A stretch of DNA of 64,000 bases, taken from assembly GCA_026005035.1 (NCBI GenBank), contig BPKH01000001.1, positions 186,001 through 250,000 on the forward strand, read 5' to 3'. This DNA comes from Porticoccaceae bacterium (GTDB taxonomy: Bacteria; Pseudomonadota; Gammaproteobacteria; Pseudomonadales; Porticoccaceae). Shown here piece by piece: positions 38,058 through 46,223 of the stretch. Position 1 is the stretch's first letter. Every line of letters begins with the position of its first letter. The position numbers and the translations under genes were made by a program. The notes beneath the pieces were generated by a model. The model saw only the letters and a list, made by a program, of their open reading frames with translations, was not told the origin of the DNA and made no database searches.

Positions 38058-38114
38058 CTTCGCGGACGGCGTCGCGAAGACCAACCGCGGCGGCGGAAGC
38101 CGGTTCCGCCGCGG
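38058..38114 (-). terminator. Two hairpins between the Rieske oxygenase and TonB receptor 2
   Basis: CTTCGCG / CGCGAAG (38058-38079, 8-nt loop) and a longer GC stem at 38085-38114 (CCGCGG... pairing with ...CCGCGG, inner CGGAA/TTCCG). They fill most of the 113-bp gap and could partly separate expression of the upstream beta-oxidation unit from the receptor. No T-run and no obvious new promoter. Confidence 0.45.
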
Positions 38115-38129
38115 CCGAGCCGCCGCCCT

Positions 38130-39476
38130 CTAGGAGCGGAGGCGGCGTTCCAGCTCCACGTGGAAGTGGCGCAGGCGGATCTCCTGTTCACTCCACAACT
38201 GGCCGTCGAAACCGCGCGACTTCATACCCCGTTGCACCACCGGCAGCAGGGAAGCGTCCTGGCTCAGGACGAGCCCCAGGTGGGGATCCTCGCCGAGCCC
38301 ATAGTGCTCGGTGGGGGGGCGCATCCGGCCCGTGCAGTCGGTCCCTTCCGGCAGGCCCATCCAGTCGGGCGCCTTGAAGTGGGGGTCTTTCACCGGGTGC
38401 ATCAGGGTGATGGTGTCGTAGTAGAACCGCTCCGGATCGGTCTCATGGGGCAGGAAGCGCATCACGAAAGCCGCTTCGGGATGGAGGCCGATCTGGACGT
38501 TGGGGAAAATCCCCGTCGCCCAGCTGTCGGTGAGCTGGCCATCGGTGAAATGGGACCAGTCGAGGCCGAGACGCTCCGCCCGCTCGCGCTTGGCCTTCTG
38601 GATGGCGCGGCGCACGTCGGCGGCGGTGCCCTCGAAGCGGTCCGGGTCGATGCCGGCCTCGGCGAGCATGATCCGCAGCCCCTCGTTGACCGACTGGTCC
38701 TTGATCCGCGGGCTCGGCTGCCCCAGGGGCACGATCATCCGGCTCGCTCCATTGGGGTAGAGGTCGTACTGGACGTTGAGGTCCCCCATGACCCCCCGCG
38801 TCTCCGGATGGACGGCGTGCAGGTGGTAGCTCTCATAAAACGCCTCCACGCCCACCTTCCAGTTGGCGCCCCACTCGCTGCGCACGTGGCGAACCACCAC
38901 CATCTTGTCGAGCCGGTACGCCTCCAGATAGCCCTCCGGCAGCCCGATGGCCTCCCGCAAAGGCGGGGGATTCTCCGCCATGTTGACGAAGATCAGTCCG
39001 GCGTGGGCTTCGACCGCCACCGGTTTGAGTCCGGGTCGGTGGGCGATCAGCTCCGGGCGGAACCAGGCCTGATCCGTGATGGAGCGCAGGCGGCCGTCGT
39101 TGTGGAACGACCAACTGTGGAAGGGGCAGACGAACAGGTTGCCGTGGCCCCGCTCCACGTTGACCAGGCGCGCACCCCGGTGGGGGCAGACGTTGTACAT
39201 GGCGCGCAAGCCCTGCTCGGTGCGAGCGACGATGATCGACTCTTCGCGGATATCGAAGACGAAAAAGTCACCGACCCGTGGCAGATCGGCTTCCACGCCC
39301 GCGAGAAGCCAGGAACGCGTCCAGAGTTTTTCCCACTCCAGCTCCATGTATTCCCGGCTCCAATACTGCTCTTTGGGGTAGATCTCGACGCCGAGGTCCG
39401 GTTGCGGCTGCTTGGCCTCCAGCGACCCCGGCGGTGCGTCGGGGTTGATGATTGCGACGGGAATGCGCGAATTCAT
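38130..39476 (-). CDS. Rieske non-heme iron ring-hydroxylating oxygenase, alpha subunit
   Basis: Hydroxylates an aromatic or alicyclic substrate, using O2 and electrons from an unlinked reductase. 448 aa. The Rieske [2Fe-2S] site is Cys97-x-His99 and Cys117-x2-His120 (NVCPHRGARLV ... FVCPFHSW). The mononuclear iron motif EAFYESYHLHAVHP gives His218 and His223; the third ligand, an Asp, is not certain. The ATG at 39476 with GAGGTGACCGCC is selected. The start is 5 bp from the DUF35 stop, so it is the last gene of the CoA-side unit. No reductase or ferredoxin gene is nearby. Confidence 0.92.
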   Translation of the reverse strand: MNSRIPVAIINPDAPPGSLEAKQPQPDLGVEIYPKEQYWSREYMELEWEKLWTRSWLLAGVEADLPRVGDFFVFDIREESIIVARTEQGLRAMYNVCPHRGARLVNVERGHGNLFVCPFHSWSFHNDGRLRSITDQAWFRPELIAHRPGLKPVAVEAHAGLIFVNMAENPPPLREAIGLPEGYLEAYRLDKMVVVRHVRSEWGANWKVGVEAFYESYHLHAVHPETRGVMGDLNVQYDLYPNGASRMIVPLGQPSPRIKDQSVNEGLRIMLAEAGIDPDRFEGTAADVRRAIQKAKRERAERLGLDWSHFTDGQLTDSWATGIFPNVQIGLHPEAAFVMRFLPHETDPERFYYDTITLMHPVKDPHFKAPDWMGLPEGTDCTGRMRPPTEHYGLGEDPHLGLVLSQDASLLPVVQRGMKSRGFDGQLWSEQEIRLRHFHVELERRLRS

Positions 39477-39481
39477 GGCGG

Positions 39482-39889
39482 TCACCTCGCAATTGGCTGA
39501 CTCGGATAGAAAACGACCAGGGACTTCCAAGCCCCCCGATCGGCAAAGCCCGCGCGCACGGCCATGCCGACCGATACCGCTTCCGGCGGACAATCCAAAA
39601 CGTGCCCCAGGAGAATGGGCCCTTCTTCTAGGCGCACCAGGGCCACCACATAGGGCGGCGGCAGAGCGGGATCCAGGGGCAGGCGCACCACGGTGTAGCT
39701 CACCACGCACCCCTCGCCCGAGGCATCGACCCACTGCAGGTCATCGCTCCAGCACCCGGCACACGAAGTGCGGGGATACCCCTGTAAGCGCCCGCATCGG
39801 CGACAGCGCTGCAGCCGCAGCACACCCTGGCGACACCCCTCGAAAAAGGGCCGCTCCACGGGCGGGGCGAGTTCCAGAAGATCTTTCAT
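39482..39889 (-). CDS. DUF35 OB-fold/zinc-ribbon protein, partner of the thiolase-fold enzyme
   Basis: 135 aa. Rubredoxin-like zinc ribbon with Cys29, Cys32, Cys43 and Cys46 (CRRCGRLQGYPRTSCAGC), then an OB-fold (VVSYTVVRLPLDPALPPPYVVALVRLEEGP...). Such proteins bind thiolase-fold enzymes; in steroid side-chain degradation the DUF35 domain of ChsH2 is required by the aldolase Ltp2. The ATG overlaps the thiolase-fold gene stop (ATGA), which fits a stoichiometric complex. GGGAGGTG precedes it. Confidence 0.85.
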   Translation of the reverse strand: MKDLLELAPPVERPFFEGCRQGVLRLQRCRRCGRLQGYPRTSCAGCWSDDLQWVDASGEGCVVSYTVVRLPLDPALPPPYVVALVRLEEGPILLGHVLDCPPEAVSVGMAVRAGFADRGAWKSLVVFYPSQPIAR

Positions 39890-41070
39890 CACGGCACCTC
39901 CCGCGCCAGGATCAGGGTCGCGTGACTCGACATCACCCCCCCCTGGGCGTGCACGAGACCCACGCGGGCACCCGGCACCTGCCGCTCGCCGGCGCATCCC
40001 CGCAACTGCCAGACCGTCTCGGTGACGGCGAACATCGACCCCGGGTTGCCGGGGTGACAGTGGGAAAGCAGTCCCCCGTGAGTGTTGACGGGCAGAGCTC
40101 CCCCGGGGCCGATGCCCCGTTCCACCACGAACGGCCCGCCCTCTCCCTTGGCGCAAAACCCCAGGTCCTCCAGCTCGATCACCACGGTGGGGGTGAAGCA
40201 GTCGTAGAGCTGAGCAAAATCGACTTCCGCCGGCCCCACGCCGGCCATGGCGTACGCGCGGCGGCCCGCCTCCACCGCCGCCGAGGTGGTCAGGTCGTCG
40301 GCCTGGCTCAGATGTTCGTAGCGGTGCCCCTCGCCGGCCCCCAGGAGATACACAGGGGGGTTGGGCAGGTCGCGGGCCCGTTCGGCGGCGGTCAAAACCA
40401 CCGCCGCGCCGCCGTCCGACACCAGGGAACAGTCGAGCAGATGCAAGGGATCGGCGATCAGCCGCGATGCGAGCACATCTTCGACGGTGATGGGGTCGCG
40501 CATCTGCGCCGCAGGGTTGCGCCGGGCATGCTCGCGACAGGCCACCGCCACGGCCGCGAACTGCTCCTCGCGGGTGCCATAGGCCGCCATGTGGGCCCGG
40601 GCGATGAGCGCGTAGTAGGCCGGTACCGGCAGCCCGTATGGCTGCTCGAATCGGGGGTGGCCGGTGGATGACTGAATCCGCCGCGCCTGTTCCCGGGACA
40701 GTCCGCTCCTCAAGCTGTCGGCCATGACCACCACGACCACCTCGGCGAGTCCGTGGGCGATGGCCAGCGCCCCGTTGAGGATCGCCGTCACCGCGGCCGC
40801 TCCTCCCGCGGGCGACGCCCAGCAGTAGCGAGGACGCAATCCGAGGTACTCGGCCAAGGCTTCGGCGGGATAGAGATAGGGCTCAACCATACTGTTGCAG
40901 GTGACGAGCCCGTCCACTTGCGTCGGTTCAAGGCCGGCATCAGCCACCGCCTTGCGCACCGCCTCGGCGCTCAACTCCATCGGGGTGCGGCCGGGCACGA
41001 CGCCCACCGCGGTGTCGGCTGCGCCGACCAGGGCGACCCGCCCCCGCAGAGCACGCCCGCCCTCACTCAC
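39889..41070 (-). CDS. Thiolase-fold SCP-x/Ltp2-like protein, possible retro-aldolase
   Basis: 393 aa. Thiolase superfamily by layout, but the usual nucleophile segment (CxSG) is replaced by CWASPAGGAAAVTAILNGA with no Cys at the catalytic turn, and the NEAFA-type His segment reads LYDCFTPT. The late HGGLLSHCHPGNPG retains His-Pro-Gly. Non-thiolytic members with Tyr here include steroid side-chain aldolases such as Ltp2, so a C-C cleaving role on a beta-hydroxyacyl-CoA is proposed. The GTG at 41070 overlaps the MaoC stop and the 3' end overlaps the DUF35 start. Confidence 0.8.
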   Translation of the reverse strand: MSEGGRALRGRVALVGAADTAVGVVPGRTPMELSAEAVRKAVADAGLEPTQVDGLVTCNSMVEPYLYPAEALAEYLGLRPRYCWASPAGGAAAVTAILNGALAIAHGLAEVVVVVMADSLRSGLSREQARRIQSSTGHPRFEQPYGLPVPAYYALIARAHMAAYGTREEQFAAVAVACREHARRNPAAQMRDPITVEDVLASRLIADPLHLLDCSLVSDGGAAVVLTAAERARDLPNPPVYLLGAGEGHRYEHLSQADDLTTSAAVEAGRRAYAMAGVGPAEVDFAQLYDCFTPTVVIELEDLGFCAKGEGGPFVVERGIGPGGALPVNTHGGLLSHCHPGNPGSMFAVTETVWQLRGCAGERQVPGARVGLVHAQGGVMSSHATLILAREVP

Positions 41071-41516
41071 CGGAAAAACTCCACCCGGGCTTTCCCCGGC
41101 ACGATCACTTCCCCCACTTCGTTGCGCACGTAGACCTCCACCTCGGCCGTCCGTCTCGCGGCGTCCACCCCGATGACCCGACCGCCCGTGGTGAGGCGCT
41201 CGCCGACGTAAGCGGCCTTGCGATTGGAATACTCGATGGCGACGAGGCGGCCCCTCGCCCCCAACCACTCCTCGACGCACTGGTGCAGCCAATCCCCCAT
41301 CAGAGGACCGGGAACCACCAAGCCGGGGTATTCCTCCACCAAGGTGGCGTAGGGGTGGTCAAAGTGAATGCGGTGGGCATTGAAGAGCACCGCGTTGTAC
41401 AGAAAGAGCTGCACCTCGTCGGGGCGGTATTCGCGCTCGGGCAAGCGCTCCTCCACCCGAGCGGGGAAGGCGGCTGCGGACGGGCGGGAAGACGGGGTCT
41501 GGTTCACGGCGGTCAC
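41067..41516 (-). CDS. MaoC-like hotdog hydratase, C-terminal-type subunit (ChsH1-like)
   Basis: 149 aa single hotdog. FNAHRIHFDHPYATLVEEYPGLVVPGPLM carries the (R)-hydratase signature with catalytic-type Asp and His, as in HTD2/mesaconyl-CoA hydratase and ChsH1. It should hydrate an enoyl-CoA together with the adjacent N-terminal-type hotdog. Both junctions overlap by 4 bp, suggesting a heteromeric hydratase. Confidence 0.82.
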   Translation of the reverse strand: MTAVNQTPSSRPSAAAFPARVEERLPEREYRPDEVQLFLYNAVLFNAHRIHFDHPYATLVEEYPGLVVPGPLMGDWLHQCVEEWLGARGRLVAIEYSNRKAAYVGERLTTGGRVIGVDAARRTAEVEVYVRNEVGEVIVPGKARVEFFR

Positions 41517-41968
41517 CTCAAAATCCGGGTCGTCTTTTCGCGCACGACGAGCTCTCCCGCATCGTCCACCACGGTCATCTCCACCTCGTAGAAGATCAGA
41601 GGGCCGGATGAGCCCTTCTTTTCGTAAATGGCGGTGAGCTCGCGGGTGGCGGTGAGCCAGTCACCGGGGCGAATGGGTTTGAAGTATTCGATGGCCAGCC
41701 CCCCCGCCATCGCCTTTTTGAGCGGGAACTCGGGCAGCAGCGGGTCGCGGGCCACGCCGTCGGGCAGGAGCTCTTCCCGCTCCGCCACCGGCCAGAAAAG
41801 CGCCAGGTAAAACATCGGCGGCGCAATCTCCCCATCCAGATACTTGCGCTCTCGGTTGCCGGTGGCGATGGCGTATCTGCGGATGTCCCTGCGGGTGACC
41901 AGCTCGCGCCGAGGCTCGCTCTTGCGCCCCACGTGGGCCAGCAATTCCGGGGTGACCAGTCCGCTCAT
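41513..41968 (-). CDS. MaoC N-terminal-type (FAS1-like dehydratase) hotdog subunit
   Basis: 151 aa. DIRRYAIATGNRERKYLDGEIAPPMFYLALFW and AMAGGLAIEYFKPIRPGDWLTA are typical of the MaoC_dehydrat_N group, which lacks the catalytic pair and makes the substrate tunnel of a two-hotdog hydratase. The ATG at 41968 overlaps the CoA-ligase stop (ATGA). With the next gene it is equivalent to a split, ChsH-like double hotdog. Confidence 0.82.
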   Translation of the reverse strand: MSGLVTPELLAHVGRKSEPRRELVTRRDIRRYAIATGNRERKYLDGEIAPPMFYLALFWPVAEREELLPDGVARDPLLPEFPLKKAMAGGLAIEYFKPIRPGDWLTATRELTAIYEKKGSSGPLIFYEVEMTVVDDAGELVVREKTTRILR

Positions 41969-43518
41969 ACCTTGCGTTCTCCTTTCCAATGGGCGTCGCG
42001 CAGCACCCGCTTGAGGATCTTCCCGGTGGGCGCCTTGGGCAGGCTGTCGGCGAATTCCACGTACCGCGGCTTCTGGTAGGAGGCCAGGTGCCGCTTGGCC
42101 GTTTCGATGATCTCTTCGGCGGTCGCCGTCATGCCCGGCTTGAGCACCACCACCGCTTTGACCGCCTCGCCCCACTCCGGGTCGGGCACACCGAACACCG
42201 CCACCTCGAGCACCGCCGGATGTTGGTGGATGGCCGCTTCCACCTGGGTGCTGTAGATGTTTTCCCCACCGGAGATGATCATGTCCTTGGCGCGGTCGAC
42301 GATGTAAAGGTAGGAATCAGCGTCCCAAACCGCGATGTCCCCGGTATGCAGCCAGCCGTCCCGGAGGGTTTCAGCGGTGAGGTCGGGACGGCGCCAGTAG
42401 CCGAGCATGTTGGCCGGCGAGCGGACCACGATCTCGCCCGGCGTCTTGCCGTCCCGGGGCACTTCGCGCCCCTTTTCGTCCACCACCCGGATGGTGGTGA
42501 CAAACCCCTCCCTGCCACAGGAACCCAGCCGCTCCGGGTGGATGCCGCGGACGGCGTCCAGATGGTCTTCCTGGGAGAGGAAGCTCATGGTCATCCCTTC
42601 GGTCTGGCCATAGCCCTGGATGAGCGTGCAGGGAAAGGCGCGCAACGCCGCCTCCACCACGGCTCGGGGCATGGGCCCGCCGCCGTACTGAATGTTGCGC
42701 AGACTCGAAAGGTCGTAGCGGTCGAAATCCTCCACCGCCATCATCCAGTTCAGCATCGTGGTGATGCCGAGAAAGGCGGAGACGCGTTCCCGCTCGATGA
42801 CTTCCAGGGCGAGGCGGGCTTCGAAATTGATCAGCACCACCGGGCAGCCGTGGGCCATGTAGTTCATCGCCAATCCCACCGGAATGTGGAACATCTGGCC
42901 GGTGAGCATGTACACGTCACTCGGCACCACCCGCTCGGCCACGGTTTGATTGATCATCCCGAAGAAGAGAGAGTGGTGGCTGTGCAGGGCGCCCTTGGAT
43001 TCACCCGTGGTGCCCCCGGTGTAGAGGATCAGAGTGGGGTCGTCACCGCCCACCGCCTCGGCGCCCTCCGGCTCGGTAGCCGGCGAGCGGGCGAGGAGCG
43101 CTTCGTAGGAGCCATCCGACCCGTCGCCGTAGCAGAGGGCGTGGTCGATGGAGATTCGACCCCCGATGGCGGCCAGGGTCGGCGCATACTCGGCGGAGTG
43201 GACGAGCACGCGCGGCTCACCATCGCGAATGATCCGAACCAACTCCTCCTCTCCCAGGCGCCAATTGAGCGGCTGGGCGATCAGGCCCGCACGGGCACAG
43301 GCGTAGTAAACCTCCATGTATTCGATGCTGTTTTTCGACAGCACCGCGACCCGGTCCCCTTTTCTAAGCCCCAAGGTGCCGGTAAGCCCGTTGGCGAGCC
43401 GGCGGATCCGCTCGTCCAGCTCCCCAAAGGTGATGCGCCGGCCGCTCGCCACGTCGATGAGCGCCTCCTTGTGGGGGGTGAGACGGGCGTGCTTGGCGGG
43501 AATGCGACCGATGTTCAT
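41965..43518 (-). CDS. Acyl-CoA synthetase (AMP-forming) 1 of the island
   Basis: 517 aa ANL enzyme that activates a carboxylic acid of the substrate pathway. LILYTGGTTGESKGALHSHH, IQGYGQTEGMTMSF, LHTGDIAVWDADSYLYIVDR, SGGENIYSTQVEAAI and the catalytic Lys in KAPTGKILKR are all present. The ATG at 43518 (MNIGRIPAKHARLTPHKEAL) is preferred to an earlier in-frame start inside the preceding gene. 5 bp after the SnoaL-like stop. Chain or ring specificity is not readable; close in style to steroid side-chain FadD3/FadD17-like enzymes. Confidence 0.88.
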   Translation of the reverse strand: MNIGRIPAKHARLTPHKEALIDVASGRRITFGELDERIRRLANGLTGTLGLRKGDRVAVLSKNSIEYMEVYYACARAGLIAQPLNWRLGEEELVRIIRDGEPRVLVHSAEYAPTLAAIGGRISIDHALCYGDGSDGSYEALLARSPATEPEGAEAVGGDDPTLILYTGGTTGESKGALHSHHSLFFGMINQTVAERVVPSDVYMLTGQMFHIPVGLAMNYMAHGCPVVLINFEARLALEVIERERVSAFLGITTMLNWMMAVEDFDRYDLSSLRNIQYGGGPMPRAVVEAALRAFPCTLIQGYGQTEGMTMSFLSQEDHLDAVRGIHPERLGSCGREGFVTTIRVVDEKGREVPRDGKTPGEIVVRSPANMLGYWRRPDLTAETLRDGWLHTGDIAVWDADSYLYIVDRAKDMIISGGENIYSTQVEAAIHQHPAVLEVAVFGVPDPEWGEAVKAVVVLKPGMTATAEEIIETAKRHLASYQKPRYVEFADSLPKAPTGKILKRVLRDAHWKGERKV

Positions 43519-43523
43519 GGCGT

Positions 43524-43949
43524 TCAGTAGGTCTTGTCCAGGTCCAGGTGGCGACGGGCGATCCACCAGCGCCCGTCGCGGCGCACCAACCGATCGCGGT
43601 AGACGCCCGCCGACAGGAGTGCGATTTGGCCGTCTTCGGTGGCGAGCAGCGTCAAATAGGAAATCGCCTCCGCTTCAGCGGGCGACTCACTCACGAAGTA
43701 GAGATTGGAAACCACGTGACGACGACGGTCGCGCTGCTGCGCCCAACTGTCGTGCATCAGCTTCATGATCGCCGCCCGCCCCGCGAAGGGCCCGATCAGG
43801 TCGCCGTCCGCTATGCGCAAGCTCATCACCGCATCTTCGGCGAAACAAGCTTCCAGGGCCGAGGCGTCGCGGTCGTCGAGCGCGTGCGCGGCGCGCGCCA
43901 GCAGTTCCCCAATGGCCCAACGGTCTGCCTCGGAAAGGCTCGCTCCCAT
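43524..43949 (-). CDS. SnoaL/NTF2-like protein 2
   Basis: 141 aa from the ATG at 43949. LSEADRWAIGELLARAAHALDDRDASALEACFAEDAVM and the end DRLVRRDGRWWIARRHLDLD give the SnoaL_4/NTF2 pattern found in dioxygenase small subunits and lyase or isomerase relatives. First gene of the CoA-ligase/MaoC/aldolase/Rieske unit. In-frame starts further upstream lie inside the promoter, so the shorter form is chosen. Not obviously a beta subunit for the Rieske enzyme, which is 4 kb away in the same unit. Confidence 0.75.
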   Translation of the reverse strand: MGASLSEADRWAIGELLARAAHALDDRDASALEACFAEDAVMSLRIADGDLIGPFAGRAAIMKLMHDSWAQQRDRRRHVVSNLYFVSESPAEAEAISYLTLLATEDGQIALLSAGVYRDRLVRRDGRWWIARRHLDLDKTY

Positions 43950-44010
43950 CTCCACGTACCCCCCCGCCGAACCCGGCTGCCGGAAGCATATTTGAATTTT
44001 GCTCAACGTC

Positions 44011-44076
44011 ATTCTTGTGCATCTCTTGCTTGTTGTCAACAAGTTTCACACCCTGTTTACTAGACACCGTCTAGTA
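44011..44076. promoter_or_regulatory. Divergent promoter with both operator families
   Basis: Minus strand: consensus -35 TTGACA (44034-44039), 17-bp spacer, -10 AAGAAT (44011-44016) for the SnoaL/CoA-ligase unit. Plus strand: -35 TTGTCA (44033-44038), 17-bp spacer, -10 TTTACT (44056-44061) for the PQQ dehydrogenase. Family 1 repeat CTTGCTTGTTGTCAACAAG (44025-44043) covers both -35 boxes. The perfect palindrome TACTAGACACCGTCTAGTA (44058-44076), family 2, covers the plus-strand -10/start region. Confidence 0.65.
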
Positions 44077-44121
44077 TGCTGGGTCAAGATTCCACCCTCC
44101 TCTCTGGCGGAGGCTTCCTCC

Positions 44122-46191
44122 ATGACTCGCGTTCGCTGGTCGATCCTCGCCGCACTCTTCGCCGCCGGGGCCGCGGTCGCCGAGACGACCTCGGAACGAG
44201 GTGCGCGACTCTACGAGCGCCACTGCGCCGCTTGCCATTCCCGGGACCTGCGGGGTTCCGCCCACGGCGCACCCCTCGTCGGTCCGTCGTTTCTCGCCGC
44301 TTGGGGGATGCGGGAAGCGACGGAGTTGCTCACCTACACCCGCCACAACATGCCGCCGCGCAATGCCGCCGCGCTCTCCACCGCCGACCATGCCGCCATC
44401 GTCGCCTTTCTGCTCGAACGGAACCGAGCGGCGGGGGCGGACGGGCCCCTGATGGCCGGCATCGCTGCAGTGGAAGAGCTGGCCGCCGAGGGCGCCAGCG
44501 AGGCCTGGGAGAGCGCTGCGGCCATCGATGCCATCGCGCGCAGCAAGGGCGGCTTCCAAAACCGCCCTTTGGAGACGTTCCGCCCCGTCTCCGAAGCGGA
44601 ACTCGCCCACCCGGAACCGGGTGACTGGCTCCACTGGCGGCGCACCTGGAACGGGTGGGGGTACAGCCCGCTCGCACAGATCAATCGCCGCAATGTCCGA
44701 CGCTTGCACCTGGCTTGGTCGATCGTCATGCGTCCCGGCAGCAACCAGGGTACCCCTTTGGTGCGAGACGGAGTGATGTTCCTCACCCATCCCGACAACG
44801 TCATACAAGCCCTCGACGCCGCAAGCGGCGAACTCATCTGGGAATATCGGTACCCCTATCCGGACGACGCCCGCAAGCTGGGCGGGCCCACTCGCAACAT
44901 CGCCCTGTTCGGCGAGCGCCTCTTTCTCGCCACCTACGACGCCGCGCTGGTGGCGGTGGATGCCCGCACCGGTGAGGAGCTGTGGCGGGCGGAAAAAGCC
45001 GACTACCGCCAGGGATACACCCACTCGGCGGGCCCCGTCGTGGCCGGAGGCGTGGTGGTGTCGGGGATCAACGGCTGTGAACGCTTCACCGGCCAGGGCT
45101 GCTTCATCACCGGACACGATCCGGAAACGGGCCGGGAGCTGTGGCGCCTGTCCACGATCGCGGCGCCCGGGCAACCCGGAGGCGACACCTGGGGCGGCCA
45201 ACCGGCGGAATTGCGCGCGGGCGGCGACACCTGGATCGCTGGCTCCTACGATCCCGACCTTGACCTCTTTTACATCGGCACTTCCCAAGCCAAGCCGTGG
45301 GTGGCCAGCAGTCGCGGCATGACCGTCGACGACGAAGCCCTCTACACCAACGCCACTCTCGCCTTGCGCCCCCGCACGGGTGAACTGGTCTGGTATTTCC
45401 AGCACGTCCCCGGGGAAACACTCGACATGGAAACGGGATTCGAGCGCGTGCTGGTGGACCGCGACGGACAGCGCCTGCTCCTCACGGTGGGCAAAGACGG
45501 CCTGCTCTGGAAACTCGACCGCCGAACCGGCGCCTTTCTGCAGGTGGCGGATCTGCTCGGCCAGGATCTGTTCGCCGCCATCGACCCTGCCAGCGGCCGG
45601 GTGACCTACCGAGAAGACATCCGAGGGGCGAAACTCGGCGATCCCATGCGAGTCTGTCCCGGCATCTACGGAGGACACAATTGGCAGGCGACCGCCTACG
45701 ATCCTCACCGCACTTTGCTGGTGGTGCCGCTACACGGCCTGTGTTCCCAGATGGTCGGGCGACCTGTGGAGCTGGCCCCTGGTGGCGGGGGGTACGGAGG
45801 GGTTTCCTCCACCTGGATCGACCCGCGCACCGAGGGCAATTCCGGGATCCTCACGGCACGCAGAATCGAGGACCTCGCCGAGGTCTGGACCCATCGCCAA
45901 CGGGCGCTCATTCTCACGGGAGTGCTCACCACCGCCGGCGGTCTCGCCTTCGTCGGAGACCTCGACCGCTATTTCAAGGCGTTCGATCTCGACACCGGCG
46001 AAGTGCTCTGGCAAACGCGCCTACCCGCGCCGCCCCACGGGTATCCCATCAGCTTTTCCGCCGGCGGCCGGCAATTCATCGCTGTGCAGACGGGTATTGG
46101 CGTTTTCCGCGCCATGACCGCCGAGCTCTTTCCGGAAATCCACCAGCCCACGGGGGGTGAAGCCCTTTTTGTTTTCGCCCTTTCCGAGTAG
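44122..46191 (+). CDS. PQQ-dependent quinohemoprotein dehydrogenase with N-terminal cytochrome c (2)
   Basis: 689 aa, periplasmic. Signal peptide 1-20 (GAAVA), cytochrome c domain with CAACH near residues 30-34 and the distal Met probably in HNMPPRN, then a PQQ propeller of the methanol/alcohol dehydrogenase type: DWLHWRRTWNGWGYSPLAQIN, GGDTWGGQPAEL, YFQHVPGETLDME, VGKDGLLWKLDR. This order is the reverse of type II quinohemoprotein alcohol dehydrogenases, where cytochrome c is C-terminal. Alone on the plus strand, under the two-operator promoter. Confidence 0.87.
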   Translation: MTRVRWSILAALFAAGAAVAETTSERGARLYERHCAACHSRDLRGSAHGAPLVGPSFLAAWGMREATELLTYTRHNMPPRNAAALSTADHAAIVAFLLERNRAAGADGPLMAGIAAVEELAAEGASEAWESAAAIDAIARSKGGFQNRPLETFRPVSEAELAHPEPGDWLHWRRTWNGWGYSPLAQINRRNVRRLHLAWSIVMRPGSNQGTPLVRDGVMFLTHPDNVIQALDAASGELIWEYRYPYPDDARKLGGPTRNIALFGERLFLATYDAALVAVDARTGEELWRAEKADYRQGYTHSAGPVVAGGVVVSGINGCERFTGQGCFITGHDPETGRELWRLSTIAAPGQPGGDTWGGQPAELRAGGDTWIAGSYDPDLDLFYIGTSQAKPWVASSRGMTVDDEALYTNATLALRPRTGELVWYFQHVPGETLDMETGFERVLVDRDGQRLLLTVGKDGLLWKLDRRTGAFLQVADLLGQDLFAAIDPASGRVTYREDIRGAKLGDPMRVCPGIYGGHNWQATAYDPHRTLLVVPLHGLCSQMVGRPVELAPGGGGYGGVSSTWIDPRTEGNSGILTARRIEDLAEVWTHRQRALILTGVLTTAGGLAFVGDLDRYFKAFDLDTGEVLWQTRLPAPPHGYPISFSAGGRQFIAVQTGIGVFRAMTAELFPEIHQPTGGEALFVFALSE

Positions 46192-46207
46192 GAAGGGGAA
46201 TAGGGAC

Positions 46208-46223
46208 AGGCGCGAAGGCGCCT
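46208..46223. terminator. Short hairpin between convergent genes
   Basis: AGGCGC-GAAG-GCGCCT in the 31-bp gap between the PQQ dehydrogenase and MFS genes. Six-base stem and no T-run; a weak candidate. Confidence 0.3.
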
